The notes beneath the pieces are model-generated. The model saw nothing but the letters and a program-made list of their open reading frames with translations. It was not told the origin of the DNA and did no database searches. Shown here one piece after another: positions 11,135 to 22,248 of a stretch of 64,000 bases of DNA (its first letter is position 1; each line of letters opens with the position of its first letter). Source of the stretch: Mucidula mucida (taxonomy: Eukaryota; Basidiomycota; Agaricomycetes; Agaricales; Physalacriaceae); assembly GCA_015501055.1 (NCBI GenBank), contig JADNYV010000038.1, forward strand, positions 62,001-126,000, written 5' to 3'. The position numbers were made by a program, and so were the translations under genes.

Positions 11135-12113
11135 TCACCGAGTTAATATGATCAAGGTTTGCGCTCTCAAGATACGAGAAGGCTCACGCGTAGAATTCAT
11201 TGGACGCGCGGCGCCTTTCTCACCAGAAGCAGCCCGCCGACGAGCTTTGCAATCATCAACAATCCTGATTGGGATTGGATTGGCATCCAGGAGATATACT
11301 AAACATAGAGCTCACCTCTTCAAAGCAGTATGCTCGTCCCACAGTTCTGCGGGATCTGAAAGGACTTTGATGACGCCAAGATCAGAATTGACCTTGATAG
11401 CGGGTGTGAAGATCTTGTTCCACGTTCTCGACAGCATCAATATCGTCACTGAGCGATGGTGCATAATCGCCGACACTCTGTATCGAATCTGAGTCTGAGT
11501 TGACCACAGCACCGCACTCCGCGTCCATCACGTTTATACGCTTAACGTCGTCGCTGATGTAACGTGATATGGCCGACTCAGTGGCGAATGAAAAGTGTGG
11601 CGTATTGGAGTAGTCGTAGTTTTGTGGCGCGACCAAAGCATCAAAGTCATCCACAGTGGGTTGATAGCAATTTGGCCATGGCAAGGGAAGTGATATGGAG
11701 AGAGGCGTGCGGCCAAGAGGGTGCTCAGTCGTAGGCAGAATCGGAACGCACATATCGGCCGTTGCGTGCTTGAATTTGTCTGTAAGATTGGGACGTGGTT
11801 TCGTCAGGCCAATCTGGATGGGCCGTAACCACATTCTGTTGAATGCAGCTTCAGGATCAGGTAACCCCCCATTCCACTGCTCTAAAGGTAAGGCACGGGC
11901 TTAACGACGTACCCGAACACAGTAACCAGCATATTGTTTGCAGGCCAGATCCTGAGCGAGCGCTTTGGCTATAGCATCTCCACCCTGGCAGTAGTATTGC
12001 AGTGTCGCGGCGGGATCGATGGAAAACGCGATAAAGCTCCCTTCCCAAGGAATATGGGCAATGTCTCGTTCGTCGTCGTCGTCGTCATTTATCAAGGGCA
12101 TGGAGGGGGACAT
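11135..12113 (-). CDS. Uncharacterised four-exon gene
   Basis: Minus-strand exons 12113-11913, 11876-11393, 11355-11316 and 11264-11135 join without a stop into about 284 residues. The introns are 36, 37 and 51 bp; the first two are near the lower limit for basidiomycetes, but their GTACGT/GTCAAT donors and CAG acceptors preserve phase. The N-terminus has a run of five Asp encoded by a GTC/GAC microsatellite, followed by ERDIAHIPWEGSFIAF. The middle includes WNGGLPDPEAAFNRMW and a proline-rich stretch; the end is basic. No signal peptide, membrane span or known domain is seen. Gene structure is better supported than function. Confidence 0.55.
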
Positions 12114-12637
12114 ATTGTTGAAGAGTTACGAGTCTGTGTACGTTGATAAGGTCAGAAGTCACAATTCCCGGCATTGTTCCTATAACAGACAATAGACAAT
12201 AGCATTGCCAGAGAACAAGGATGGCTGGCTAACACAAAAGGAACTAGAGCCATCGGGCCGACATTCCGATCTGTTTATAACTTGCCGGACGCTTCCACAC
12301 AATAAACCCAAACGCTCTGGCTATCCGTTTTTGTTACTAATGGAGCACAAATCAAGAATGGCTGAGACTATGACTCTACCTCCAGAATACACCAACCACT
12401 TCACCTCACGCACCGTACTTGTAACATCATGAAGGGTTCAATATGTGGTATCAACGCCTCCGTCTACGATCCGCTTCTGCAATGCCTCGACGAAATGGAT
12501 GGCGCCAGGAAATCACGGACTATCTTGGCTTCCACGCGATCTGGCAGCTCGCTCTCCATCACCAAAACCAATAAACTTCGTCCTTGTCTCTGGTATTGGA
12601 TGCAAATTCCAAGGCCAACTATACGACCGTCTGCTTG
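12114..12637. other. Upstream region of two divergent hypothetical genes
   Basis: It contains overlapping short ORFs (for example 12205-12432) with no recognisable product. The plus-strand gene that starts at 12638 may have an extra 5' exon here: its frame is open back to a TAA at 12572, and an AAG acceptor precedes GCCAACTATACG. Confidence 0.3.
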
Positions 12638-13301
12638 ATGGAGACTTTCGGAGGTGCTGACTATGACAATCTGGCGGACGTCTTGTTCGCCCCGTCTAAC
12701 ATAGTCACACGTCCTATGGAGAGCTCTAGCACTATACCCGTCGCGCCCCGAGACCCGCAATGGATGATTTATTGGGAAAACGACATTGCGACGGCGCTCT
12801 CCCCGTGGTCTCGTAATGTTTCGCACTCTCTGAACGCGGTGGCAGTCAAAGAGCTTCAGATATACACAAGGAAATTTCGAAAAACCCTCTTCAAAGCCGC
12901 GTCGACTGATCGTGGCCTGGAGAAGCGCTTGCGCGGAGACCTTCCAGTAAGGACTTTGGACAGGTGGCCTGGTCGTGTTTGACTGACGTTTGTATTCTTC
13001 TGTAACACTGGAAAAGATCGCAAGTCAGTATCGCTTACCATTAGTATCACAGGGCGAAGGTTCCATCTACAGTCAGGCGCCGAACGGTAGCCAAGGCAGT
13101 CTACCATCCGCGTCGACGAGCAACTTGATGTCCATTCCCGAAGTCTTGAAAGGCGAGGAATGGGACACATCGACGCCCACACCCACAGGCAACGACATTC
13201 GCTGGGAAGTTAATGAAGAACCTCACGAGGGTGTCGCGTTCTTCACATTCTTCAAAACGTCACCTTTCATCGGTACGCCGTGGCCTTCCGCGTATCAATG
13301 A
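12638..13301 (+). CDS. Uncharacterised two-exon gene
   Basis: Exons 12638-12946 and 13017-13301 give about 197 residues with phase kept across a 70-bp GTAAGG...AAAAG intron. The first exon encodes METFGGADYDNLADVLF and a basic stretch (YTRKFRKTLFKAAS); the second is Ser/Gly/Gln-rich (QAPNGSQGSLPSASTS) and ends EEPHEGVAFFTFFKTS. No domain is recognised. The start is uncertain because the frame is open for 21 more codons upstream without an ATG. It lies head to head with the gene at 11135-12113. Confidence 0.42.
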
Positions 13302-13678
13302 GGGACGGCTAATCTCAGCAGCAAAGAACAATATTGTGATTCAAGACGCGTCGATGACTAGAACGAAGGCCTCTAGAGTCTCGAGCTGTCGCTCCCAGAG
13401 TAGGGGAAAGAGCTGTTGTGCTCAAGGCCCTCCTGCGATCTGTGCGGTCTGAAATAAGCTTTATGCCAGTAAATCCCATATATTACGTATATTGGAGCCG
13501 TTGATAATGTCCACGACACGAAGACAATTTTTGTAAAGAACGTCTGTGAGCTTACTACGCACCTACTATCACTACGCCTCCAGCAATCCCAAGGCTAAAG
13601 CTAACCTGGGTTCTTCAGAGCGTTGAGTAAGTTGTAAATCTTTAGATTGATATCTAAGGGGTAGGTCAAACGATCACT
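13302..13678. other. Intergenic region upstream of tRNA-Asn copy 2
   Basis: No gene or repeat is recognised here. It holds the 3' end region of the preceding hypothetical gene and the 5' flank of the tRNA. Confidence 0.35.
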
Positions 13679-13761
13679 TGCCCCATGGCTGAGTTGGTTA
13701 CAGCGTCCGACTGTTATTTCAGCCAATCGGAAGGTCGAGAGTTCGAGCCTCTCTGGGGCAG
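13679..13761 (+). tRNA. tRNA-Asn(GUU), second copy with short intron
   Basis: This has the same mature sequence as the gene at 5381-5472: acceptor TGCCCCA/TGGGGCA, D-arm GCTG...CAGC, anticodon stem TCCGA/TCGGA, loop C-T-GTT-A and T-arm with GTTCGAG. The intron-like insert after the anticodon is about 9 nt (TTTCAGCCA) compared with about 18 nt in copy 1. It lies in the opposite orientation to copy 1. Confidence 0.9.
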
Positions 13762-14492
13762 TATCTCTGGATACATCAGGCTTTTGGCTATACCTTTTTG
13801 TGAAATCAGTCAGGTGTTACTAGTGGTCCTAGACCAGTAGGTGTTAATGACGGTACCGGGTAGGCTCAGGTTTTGAAACCGTCCGGCACGTGTTGTAGCC
13901 ACGTGATGTGGCGCAGTCCCGTGCCGCCCTCATCCCGCCTTAGTAGGATCTCTGAGCGCTAGCGCGCTTACATGTGCAGTAGTGATATGCTGGTATTGAA
14001 GCCTACCCGCCAGCCCTCAACAGTCCCAATACCCTGTCAATACCATCATTTACATATGACAGTAAACCACAGGTGTATCAAAACCAAAACCTAGAGTTTA
14101 CTTCACCACCCTAGAGTCCCCTGCATCTCGCTGGGATCGTTGGACAAAATAGACATGATGCCGTTGCCGCTTCAGTACCCAGTAAGCACGCGAGGCGGTA
14201 GACTACGTCGTCTCCTCCCGTAGTAAGTACTTCGGGTTTCAACTCCGGAGGCATGTTTTTACTATGCGACAGGCCGACATTATCTGATTGCTAGCGACAG
14301 ATCATTTACAACAACATAGTATTATAAGTACATCTTCAGGTTGTGGTCGTCGAAATGTTACTCGCCAGGCCCTCTGACGCATTCATTCTTAAGATCAAGT
14401 ATAGATTTAAACCAATGCACTTGGTCATGAGCAATGTACACCCGTGCAAGGTATACAGAGAATGCTTCATACTCATTCATTGACTCTATCCG
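13762..14492. repeat. tRNA-linked degenerate repeat, copy 2
   Basis: No protein gene is seen. Blocks shared with the region beside the other tRNA-Asn include CACGTGATGTGGCGCAG, CTACCCGCCAGCC, GTATCAAAACC and CACCACCCTAGAGTCC, in a changed order. The right end is the 3' flank of the sedolisin gene. Confidence 0.35.
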
Positions 14493-16879
14493 TCAATACA
14501 CTTTATCCACAAGCGCCTGTAGCCGCTTAAAATCTGGTGTACCCAAGCCCGTGACCTAAATACCCATACATCAGCCCCATCCTCATTCAAATATAAACCA
14601 ACGACTTACAGGATCCCATCCAGCCATCGCCGAGAACCCTAAAACACACCGCCAAACCATTAGTTACCCATCGAACGTTCAGTAGGACAAAAAAACATAC
14701 CATCAGTCCCACACCCCGGATTCGTGCCATTCGTAATATCATTGAACGCCCACGCATTCTTATAGATCAGCGGGTTCAAGAATCCCAGCGGGGCGCGGTT
14801 CGTCGAGAGGAGGTAATCGTTCACCAGGCTAATGACCCCAGCCGCCGTCTACATACCACATTCAGATTTAGCGACGCAGACAGAAGAGAATAATAGTAAC
14901 ACACAGGCGAACTCGCACTCGTCCCATCAATGCTCCCCACCGTCTCGTTCAGCACGATGAGAAAGTTCTCAGCCTGTGCTGCAATGTCCGGGAACCCGCG
15001 GCCCGAGGCACTGTGATGGGATTGTCAGTGTACGCACACACACGTCTATGTAGAGGAGAGACACACTTGTACAACCCCTTATACATATCGCCCAACGTCG
15101 ACACATAATCTGCAGTAATTTGCGCTTGATACTCGGGCGCAGGAAAGTAATTCGAGAACCCGCCACCAGAGAAGCTCGCAGCGCGCTCGACGACGCCCGT
15201 GGTGCCTCCAACGGTAGTCACGTACGGACAGCTAACTATGAATTCGGTGCCAGAATAGTTGAAGATGCACACATACCTCGCCGGGAACATAGGCTGGAAC
15301 ACTATCTCATTCGACCCATCGTTCGCCAAACAATTCGTCGCATTGGTGCCACCGACGCTATGCTCACACATGAGCTCACCAAACCACTCACAAACCCATT
15401 GGACACTTACCCGAAATCACCACTCGCGAAAAGCACCGTACTTCCCCTCGCGCCCAGTTTCGCGAACTCGGTGCACACGCGGACAGCGTAATCGTATGGG
15501 ACCTATACATAGCGCCGCCGTATGTACTACCGACAATCTAGAGAAAGCGTGCACGTACGGTCTGCTCATGATCCCCGTACGAAGTTGTAATCGTCTGCGG
15601 AATCTCGTCCTGCGCGAGAATAAACTCCAGCCAGTCGAGATACGGCTCGTTCGTATTAGTTGGTGACAAAGAGTCGGGTTTGTACTCGGAGGCAAGGCCA
15701 CCGGTGCTGCAATAAGCCATGATATGAGATTTTGGCGAACGAGATTTGACTAGAATGTCGTACCTGTAATATACATTCTTCGTTGGGGCGCTGATCCCGA
15801 TGGTGTATTGTATGTCGAGGTTGGCCTGAGTAGTTTCATGAGTGCTCTGTCAGATGAGACTCTAGGACGAACCTCGTCTCCAGGCTTGGACTGATCATTC
15901 ACCCCGCCATGCACCAAGACCGTCTCGAACGACGACTGAGCCTCATCTGGTCGAAACACGCTCAAAAAGTCCTATGCAAGCCACTTAGAAAAGGCAAGAC
16001 AAAAAAAGGTTTTTTGGCGCCTACCTCCAGATCCACGTAATTCGCCCACTCATCAACATACCCAACAACGCCCAACACATTATCAGCCGCAGCAGGAACA
16101 TAGTCCTTCGCTACATGCATCACACGTCAACTCCAATCAACCACCACCGCTCATTAACTTACTTCTATATAAATCCCTCAAACACGAAACCGTCACGTTC
16201 GTCTCGCAGTTCAGCTTCCCAATATCCACAACACTCCCAAGCTCACCAACAGCTTCGAATTTCTCCTTTTTCATTGAGCGCACCGTACCAAAATGCGTCG
16301 TCGGGGCCATAACGTCGATGTGCGCATCGAGCTCCGCGGGGAGGGAGTAGCGCATCGTCCGGAGAACAGACGACGCCGACTCGGAGTGGTGAAACACGGC
16401 GTACGTCGTATCGAGCATAGACTCCGCCTGCGCCACAGTCACGCGCGCGACCATCCACGCTTCCCGGAGAGCCACGCTCTCTGAGGCGACACCGTGGTGC
16501 GCGAGCCACGCCTCCACAGCCGCGACAGAATCCGCATGCGGTGCCGCGAGTGCGTCGACTTGCGCTTTCGACAGGTGCTTGCCATACCTATGATGATGAA
16601 GATGAATGCTCGATCCCCGACGACGCACACTGGCACGCACCGCTGATGCCCCGGCTCGCTCACCTCGTACAGCGACGAGATCAGCTCATCAACCCGGCCT
16701 TGTCGTAGCCCAATGCGCAGCTCGATAACCTCTCCCGCGTTGGGTATAGAGTGGAACTCCCATCCGCGGGGAGGCGCGTCCCATGAGTGTCTTTTCCGAA
16801 GCGTCGTGTATCGCTCCGCGAGAGGACTGGCGCTGGCAAGGGCGACAGCGCAAAGAGCTAACAGCTGCGACCACAGCAT
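14493..16879 (-). CDS. Sedolisin-family (S53) secreted protease, TPP1/aorsin-like
   Basis: The minus-strand multi-exon gene starts at the ATG complement 16877-16879 and ends at TGA 14493-14495. Sedolisins are secreted acid serine-carboxyl proteases or tripeptidyl peptidases. The N-terminus is a signal peptide (MLWSQLLALCAVALASAS), followed by the S53 prodomain (GWEFHSIPNAGEVIELRIGL, YGKHLSKAQVDAL). All catalytic elements are visible: E-A-N-L-D with Glu and Asp split by an intron, ASGDFG carrying the oxyanion Asp, PYVTTVGGTTG, FSGGGFSNYF, and the nucleophile in GTSASSPV. The C-terminus has the calcium-site-like AMAGWDPVTGLGTPDF. About nine introns of usual size are required. No disabling change was seen. 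The product probably acts in extracellular protein breakdown. Confidence 0.88.
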
Positions 16880-18257
16880 TTCGACTAGGTTGGTATTTTC
16901 AAAAGATGGCGTGGAAGAGAACACGTTGAAATATAGTTCTTCGGGGTACAGCAATTCCCCCACTTCTCGCTTTTCTGAGTCTCAGAATGCCCGTTAATCA
17001 TGATGCGTATATTTAGAATGGGCGCTGTCCCCGTTGTATCTCGGCAACCTACTACGTTGGGAGGCTTCCAAGACCGTACCGATGGACGCGCCAGAAAGGG
17101 TCCGCGCCACACTAACCAAAGAGGTCATCGTCACTTGAAGAAAGCTTCCAGGGAGTTCCGCGGGACAGTAGCCTTGATGAATATTTAGCATATCGAATGT
17201 TTACAGCAAGAGCGCGTTCGTTAATATCTGAAACGGCGGCGTTCCCGCTGGGGCCTTCCGAATACCCGCCCAGATTCAGCCGCATCGCCTGCCACATTCG
17301 TCTATCCTAGAGCTGAGAGTACGGCTGTGGGCGCACCCAAACCAGGGCCATCTAGAAAGCAAAATTCCTGTGAAAGTCATACACATGAAAACAGGATTAA
17401 CATAGAGATTCTCAAAGACCGTACATACCTCAAACCCAAGTACAGGTCTACATTTATCCACACGCTCCATGCTATCAGTTGACCAAGATTGCTCTTCCGC
17501 TCCTTGACACAACACGACATATATATATATATCTCGTCCTCGCTGTAACAGCACTGAGCAGTACCTTTTCGGAGTCCGTCAATTCCGGAACAAGGCGATG
17601 TACTCTGTATGTATCGTAGCATACCGTTCAAATATAAGTGATGCCAAAGATAGGTCGGCTGTCATTGGAACGAGGCCATGACAGGAATCCCTAGCTGCAT
17701 TTGAACGCGCTCAGTCGAGTTCGTGTCATGCGATCAGGTTATCAATAATCATAATGTGAATAAGACTTGTCCAATCTACACCTGAGCAACGGGTGATAAG
17801 AGGGTGCCAGTGGGGATAATGCCTAGTACGACGTTGTGTCTTGAGAATGAGTTTACGTCGGAAAGAGATAGGCAGTCGCGTACCATTCCAGTATCGCGTA
17901 TTATGCTGCAGAAACGAATTGACGGCATGAAATTTCAAGCCTCCCGTCGCGTTATTGGTTCAAGTCCCATTGAGACACTTGAAGCGGTATTTAAGCCGCG
18001 AAAACGAGAGCAGCCAGAACATCGAAGACATTGCGGATTTGTTGAAACGATAGCCATCTTATCAGAAAAGCTGTGGCGTTTTGTTTGCCATTGTGATCGA
18101 GTCACAACTCATTAAGGCGCGTCTCTTGTACTCTTGCCATCATCATCCACGACAGCCTCCAGCAGTTCCAGCATCCAACAACGCCCAAACCACTTGTAAG
18201 TGCGCGTTAAATTATCTCATCGAACGCTGCTATATCTACGGAAAGGTCCATTAAACC
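16880..18257. other. Long intergenic region
   Basis: 1.4 kb between the divergent sedolisin and RING genes. The short ORFs lack recognisable features. A small (AT)n microsatellite lies at 17519-17532. Both promoters should be here; the segment just upstream of 18258 is pyrimidine-rich, as often seen in fungal promoters. Confidence 0.4.
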
Positions 18258-20115
18258 ATGTCTACTCGCCGAGGTCGCGATCCTACAGTCGTCGGAACAG
18301 GTAGCAGCAAGCGTCCAAAGACAGAGACATCTCGTCGCAAAATCACGGAGACGGAGGGCTCAAATACTACTTTACAGCCAGCAGCCGCGCGTGGCAAGAA
18401 ATCCCGTTCACCATCCCTTGGACGGTCTCGCCCGGATCCTTTCATCGCTCCTACCCATCCCCCCAAGCGCAAAAAGTCCTCTATGCAGCTCACCGCTGGA
18501 GAGGCTGCAGCCCATGGAGAGGACCCGCCAGACCGCGGCCACAAAATGAGGTCCACGTCGACTACCCCATTACACTCTTCGACTCCTAAACATCGGCCAA
18601 AGAAGGAGAATACACACACGCTTTCCAAGGACAAGGACGCCGATATGCAGACGTCCGTTTATTCCAGCTCCTTAGCTATGGCGGAGTCGGAACGCCAGAA
18701 GACTCGCCTTAGGCTAGAAGTGGACGAGCTCAAGAAAGAATTACACAAGAGCAAAAAGGTTATGAAGAAACAAGAGAAAGTTCGTTACTCCAGCCTTTCA
18801 TCCTGAAATCAACTCATTTATTTCAACAGCTAATTCAGGACCTCAAGCTAGAGAACAATTCGGGCCAGGATGTATGTCAAAGCCGCAATCTCTCAGTTCG
18901 TCTTCTTATTGTATCCTAGGCCCGTAAAGAACAAGAAGCTCGACTAGCATCATTGAAATCAAAGACCGAGAAAGCGGACGAGGTAAGGCGTGTCTTTCAT
19001 TTGGCAACGCTCACATCCTGATCCGGAAATTCAGGTCATCTCGACCATTGAAACTGCGCTGCAGTGTCAAATCTGCATGGAGATGTTGCTAAAGCCCTAT
19101 GCGTACGTTCACTTTACAACAGCGTGTGATTTTGTTTCACACGTCGCGCAGATTATCGCCATGTGGCCACATTCTTTGTCTGCCATGCCTGCAAGAATGG
19201 TTCCGCAAGGCCCCACCATCCGCGGACGATATGGATATTGATCCCGAAGACTTTGAGGATCCTCAGTACATCATGAACCGTCAAAAATCGTGTCCTTGCT
19301 GCCGCGCTACCGTTTTGCATAGACCGGTCCCTGTATTTCTCGTTAAATCGGTTGCAGCTACCTTGATAAAGGCGAAGGGTCCTGGTCACACTGCCGGTAC
19401 TCCAGTATCTCGTGCAGATGGGACGTCGACGGTTGATGAAGAAGATCCTTGGAGTGGCCTTTTCCCAGCCGACGAGGACATGGAGGATATGGAGGATGAC
19501 TATGACTTTGACGTGGGGGCAGGATACATGCCTTGGATGTTCGGGGCGGAGTCTGATGACGACTTTGAGAGCTACGGTAGCGCCGAAGATGAATCCATGG
19601 ATGACGATGAAGACGATGTCTCTGATGCCGACAGCGTCAGAAGCTATTACGTTCCTGCCTACGTTCCTCCAGTGTGGGAGCGCCCCCATGTCCATTTCAG
19701 TGGTGGACAGCGCCACGATCCTCAGTATGTCAAGATGAGGCGGCGCGGATGCACGCGGGATATGATTAAGATGTATGGAATGACCTATCATCACGACGAT
19801 GGACTCGTCATCTACGCGCGCAGCTTGGATCCCGATGCGGTGGTGACGGCGTTTCGTGAGGCAGACCGCGCGGACTTGCATACGATTCGCATCTTCATTG
19901 GGTGGAATGTGCATCTTGCGCCTGGGGACCGGAGCGGGTACGCGTATGTCAATGGGCTTCTGCATGAGTATCGCGAGCACCCTGACAGGTTTGCGTTGAT
20001 TGAGAGAGCGAATGGCGGGTGGGATATGAAGGCGCTGGTGAGGGCGGATGATGTGGAGGAGCTTTCGGAGGACGATACGACGGATTCGGATGTGTGGCAT
20101 GATTTGATTCGGTAG
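18258..20115 (+). CDS. RING-finger protein with coiled coil and acidic tail
   Basis: Five exons (18258-18779, 18830-18871, 18920-18982, 19035-19102, 19152-20115) give about 552 residues, all phases consistent. Residues 1-110 are basic and Ser/Thr-rich; about 130-200 form a coiled coil (MAESERQKTRLRLEVDELKKELHKSKK). A C3HC4-type RING follows: CQICMEMLLKP, SPCGHILCLPCLQEW, then SCPCCRA, with an insert between the second zinc-pair regions. A very acidic stretch (DEDMEDMEDDYDFD) and a C-terminal region (VYVPPVWERP, GGWDMKALVRADD) complete it. The layout suggests an E3 ubiquitin ligase, probably nuclear because of the basic N-terminus. The family resembles fungal CHFR/RNF8-like ligases only in the RING; no FHA domain is seen. 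Confidence 0.78.
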
Positions 20116-20453
20116 AGATAGAATTGATTTTGTACTTTTTTGTGTATTGGGTGGTTTTGTACAGTATGTAGATGGTTTTTGATATGTATATAAGTACACA
20201 GCGCCGTAGTCCATGTCATGTATGAGGGTTACTCAAGATGACTCGAGTTCTGTCATCATCTCATCAATGTTAGCACCATCTGTCTCCAGAAGGCTCGTTG
20301 TAGCCATCGCAAGCTTGAATGTGTGGCCACAGCGTTGCGTTAATGCACATGATCCGAAAAGCGTGATCAGAGTACCTGTGTTTTCTTCTCCCAACGCCAT
20401 GGTAGAGTTTTACCTCGTTATTGGTCGCTGTGGATATCTCTCCGGTTACATTA
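20116..20453. other. 3' flank of the RING gene
   Basis: No supported gene is seen. The stretch runs up to the TA-flanked MITE beginning at 20454. Confidence 0.35.
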
Positions 20454-20823
20454 GGGTTTGTCAAAGTTGGAGCGTCGCAGCTGCTACAGTGCTGCGACAG
20501 TTAGTTGATACAGTAGTTGCGACAGTTCTGAATACACGGCACCGGCAGTGCGGCACTGTGTCGGAGTTTGCATGAGTACCGCGCACGTCGCGCCACTCAA
20601 TCGATAAGACTTTAACGCACAGAGGCTTCTTGAAGCCTTTCTTGTTGCTCTAATTGGGGAGGCCCAGGAGGATCTTTTGTATGCGACGAACACGGATTCC
20701 GACACTAGACGCAGTGCCGCAGTGCCGGTGCCGTGTATTCAGAAATGTTGCAACTACTGTATCAACTAACTGTCGCAGCACTGTAGCAGCTGCGACACTT
20801 TAACGTTTAACTTTGACAAACCC
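20454..20823. repeat. MITE with long (about 115 bp) terminal inverted repeats
   Basis: GGGTTTGTCAAAGTT begins the element and its complement ends it. The two arms match over about 115 bp apart from a short indel near the tip and scattered differences; shared inner blocks include GTCGCAGCTGCTACAGTGCT and GAATACACGGCACCGGCA. TA flanks both ends (20452-20453 and 20824-20825). The interior has no coding capacity. It is a non-autonomous foldback-type DNA element, able to form a long hairpin. Confidence 0.8.
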
Positions 20824-21008
20824 TATTGTCGACATGTTGATTCCAGAGTCGCGATTTTCCCTGCGGACTTGCGAAACGCCATCAAAAAAGTGATTGCACC
20901 TACAGTTACATACTGTAGAACTAATCTTTAATTACTTTACTCGTGTGACACGACATGTAAGTATCATCGTCACTGCGGCAGTCATTGAAGCGGGTCAACG
21001 TCGGCGCT

Positions 21009-21075
21009 TAGCCAGGTAACCTATGCCTACTATATCGACGCTTGCTCATCTAGTAGGCATAGGTTACCTGGCTAA
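21009..21075. repeat. Miniature hairpin element with 8-9 bp target duplication
   Basis: Perfect 24-25 bp inverted arms (TAGCCAGGTAACCTATGCC... and its complement) are separated by about 17 bp. The direct repeat TCGGCGCT occurs immediately outside each end (21001-21008 and 21076-21083; nine bases, TCGGCGCTT, if the next base is counted). At 67 bp it is an unusually small transposon derivative. Target duplications of 8-9 bp point to hAT or Mutator machinery. Confidence 0.8.
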
Positions 21076-21144
21076 TCGGCGCTTTAAATTCTATCATCGC
21101 CGTGGCTCTCGAACTCGCTGGTATACACGAGCACAGCTGATGTC

Positions 21145-21474
21145 GTGTTTGATGAAAATGGCGAGACAAGACGCGTTATTTGGATGACTATGCCAAGACT
21201 AAAGCGCCTAGTACTTCAGGCTAACGGAAAAGGCACTCTGAGTACGACTTCTCTCCGTATAGCAGGCATCATTCGTCCCTCCGTCCAGGGGACATACACG
21301 GTTGAACTCGGCAAACTGTTTGACTGGACGTTTAATGTTGAGCAGATTTGTGAGTGGAGACCTGACGCGCAATTGGACGAGGCGGCGGGAACCAGTATCA
21401 AGTTCTTTCTCACGACAATTACGCCAAGGGTGGCCACGTGGTCGCATTCCCTTTGCTTCAAACTGTATACATGC
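21145..21474 (+). other. Open segment upstream of family A copy 1, partly repeated at 25.2 kb
   Basis: The frame is open and continuous with family A copy 1, encoding for example RRVIWMTMPRLKRLVL and STTSLRIAGIIRPS. Copies 2 and 3 of family A have nothing like it upstream of their MSDE start, so I do not include it in the gene. A diverged, stop-containing relative lies at about 25180-25275 (GTAAGGGGAAAGGCAGGCTG ... CTTTGTGTAGCAGG). It may be a remnant of a third gene that was part of the duplicated unit. Confidence 0.3.
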
Positions 21475-22194
21475 ATGTCTGACGGTCACGAAGTACAACC
21501 TTGCACCCAAGCGCTCTGCGCACTCACGCTTCAAGACGCAGCAAAGACGGATGTGTATGAGGAAGAGGTTGCCAGATATGATCCAGGAGACAGCAATGTA
21601 TGTATTGTATTGCCTTTCCAGCATTCTAATGGGGCTTACAGTACAGTTTTAATTCAGCCTTACACGCACGAGTACATATTCAAACATGAGCCCTTCCGCT
21701 ACCTTCCAGATCCATACTACCCAGACGATGGGTTTACGCCGCCGACTTTGGTCTTTGGTATCGGTCTCCTTCGTCATGAGGCCATCGCGTACGCTGAGGA
21801 GTATGGGATCCTCGTGCCATCTGACGATGGATCAAAATATATAGCTCCGCAACTTTTTCGAGGATACAGAGGCATGGCAAGCCATTTTTCAAAGCTATAT
21901 GGTCGCAGGATCAATGCGGTTACTGTGTTGTCGCGCAAGTGCGATATCGTGTTCGCAATATTCGACAGCTATTCGAGGCCTGAGGATGTTGAGACCAGGC
22001 TTGAGATGAGGGATATATTCAGGGAGTTGATCGAGATTTTCCCGGGGGCGATTGAGAGACAGGGATACTTTTATTGGGCGATGAATGAAAGTATGTATCC
22101 GCCGGGGTACGTTGCACGACGCTATCTTATGCCTTCCGACTTCGCTGATACATGTCAACTTAGGTATTCACGGTTGATGTATAAGCAAACATAG
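21475..22194 (+). CDS. Family A protein, copy 1 (unknown family, tandem array)
   Basis: Exons 21475-21597, 21658-22106 and 22164-22194 give about 200 residues. I do not recognise the family. The N-terminal 40 residues vary and are acidic (MSDGHEVQPCTQ ... YDPGDSN). Exon 2 is conserved between copies: PYTHEYIFKHEPF, YYPDDGFTPP, LVFGIGLLRHEAIAYAEEYG, FSKLYGRRI, KCDIVFAIFDSYSRPEDVET, ending YFYWAMNESMYP. Exon 3 encodes YSRLMYKQT. No signal peptide or membrane span is seen, so it is probably cytosolic. The start is set by the M-S-D shared with copies 2 and 3. Both introns are multiples of three, so an unspliced ORF hides them. It is the first of three tandem copies. Confidence 0.7.
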   Translation: MSDGHEVQPCTQALCALTLQDAAKTDVYEEEVARYDPGDSNVCIVLPFQHSNGAYSTVLIQPYTHEYIFKHEPFRYLPDPYYPDDGFTPPTLVFGIGLLRHEAIAYAEEYGILVPSDDGSKYIAPQLFRGYRGMASHFSKLYGRRINAVTVLSRKCDIVFAIFDSYSRPEDVETRLEMRDIFRELIEIFPGAIERQGYFYWAMNESMYPPGYVARRYLMPSDFADTCQLRYSRLMYKQT

Positions 22195-22248
22195 TCAGCA
22201 CAAACAATGTTTGCTTTGTTTTCGGCCCTTTTTGCTCTCAACATCCAT

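Noticed and set aside
17519..17532. AT repeat as an origin or centromere feature
   Set aside because: Only a few dinucleotide units; an ordinary microsatellite.
21145..21474. N-terminal extension of family A copy 1
   Set aside because: The other copies start at M-S-D with unrelated upstream sequence, so the open frame is probably accidental.
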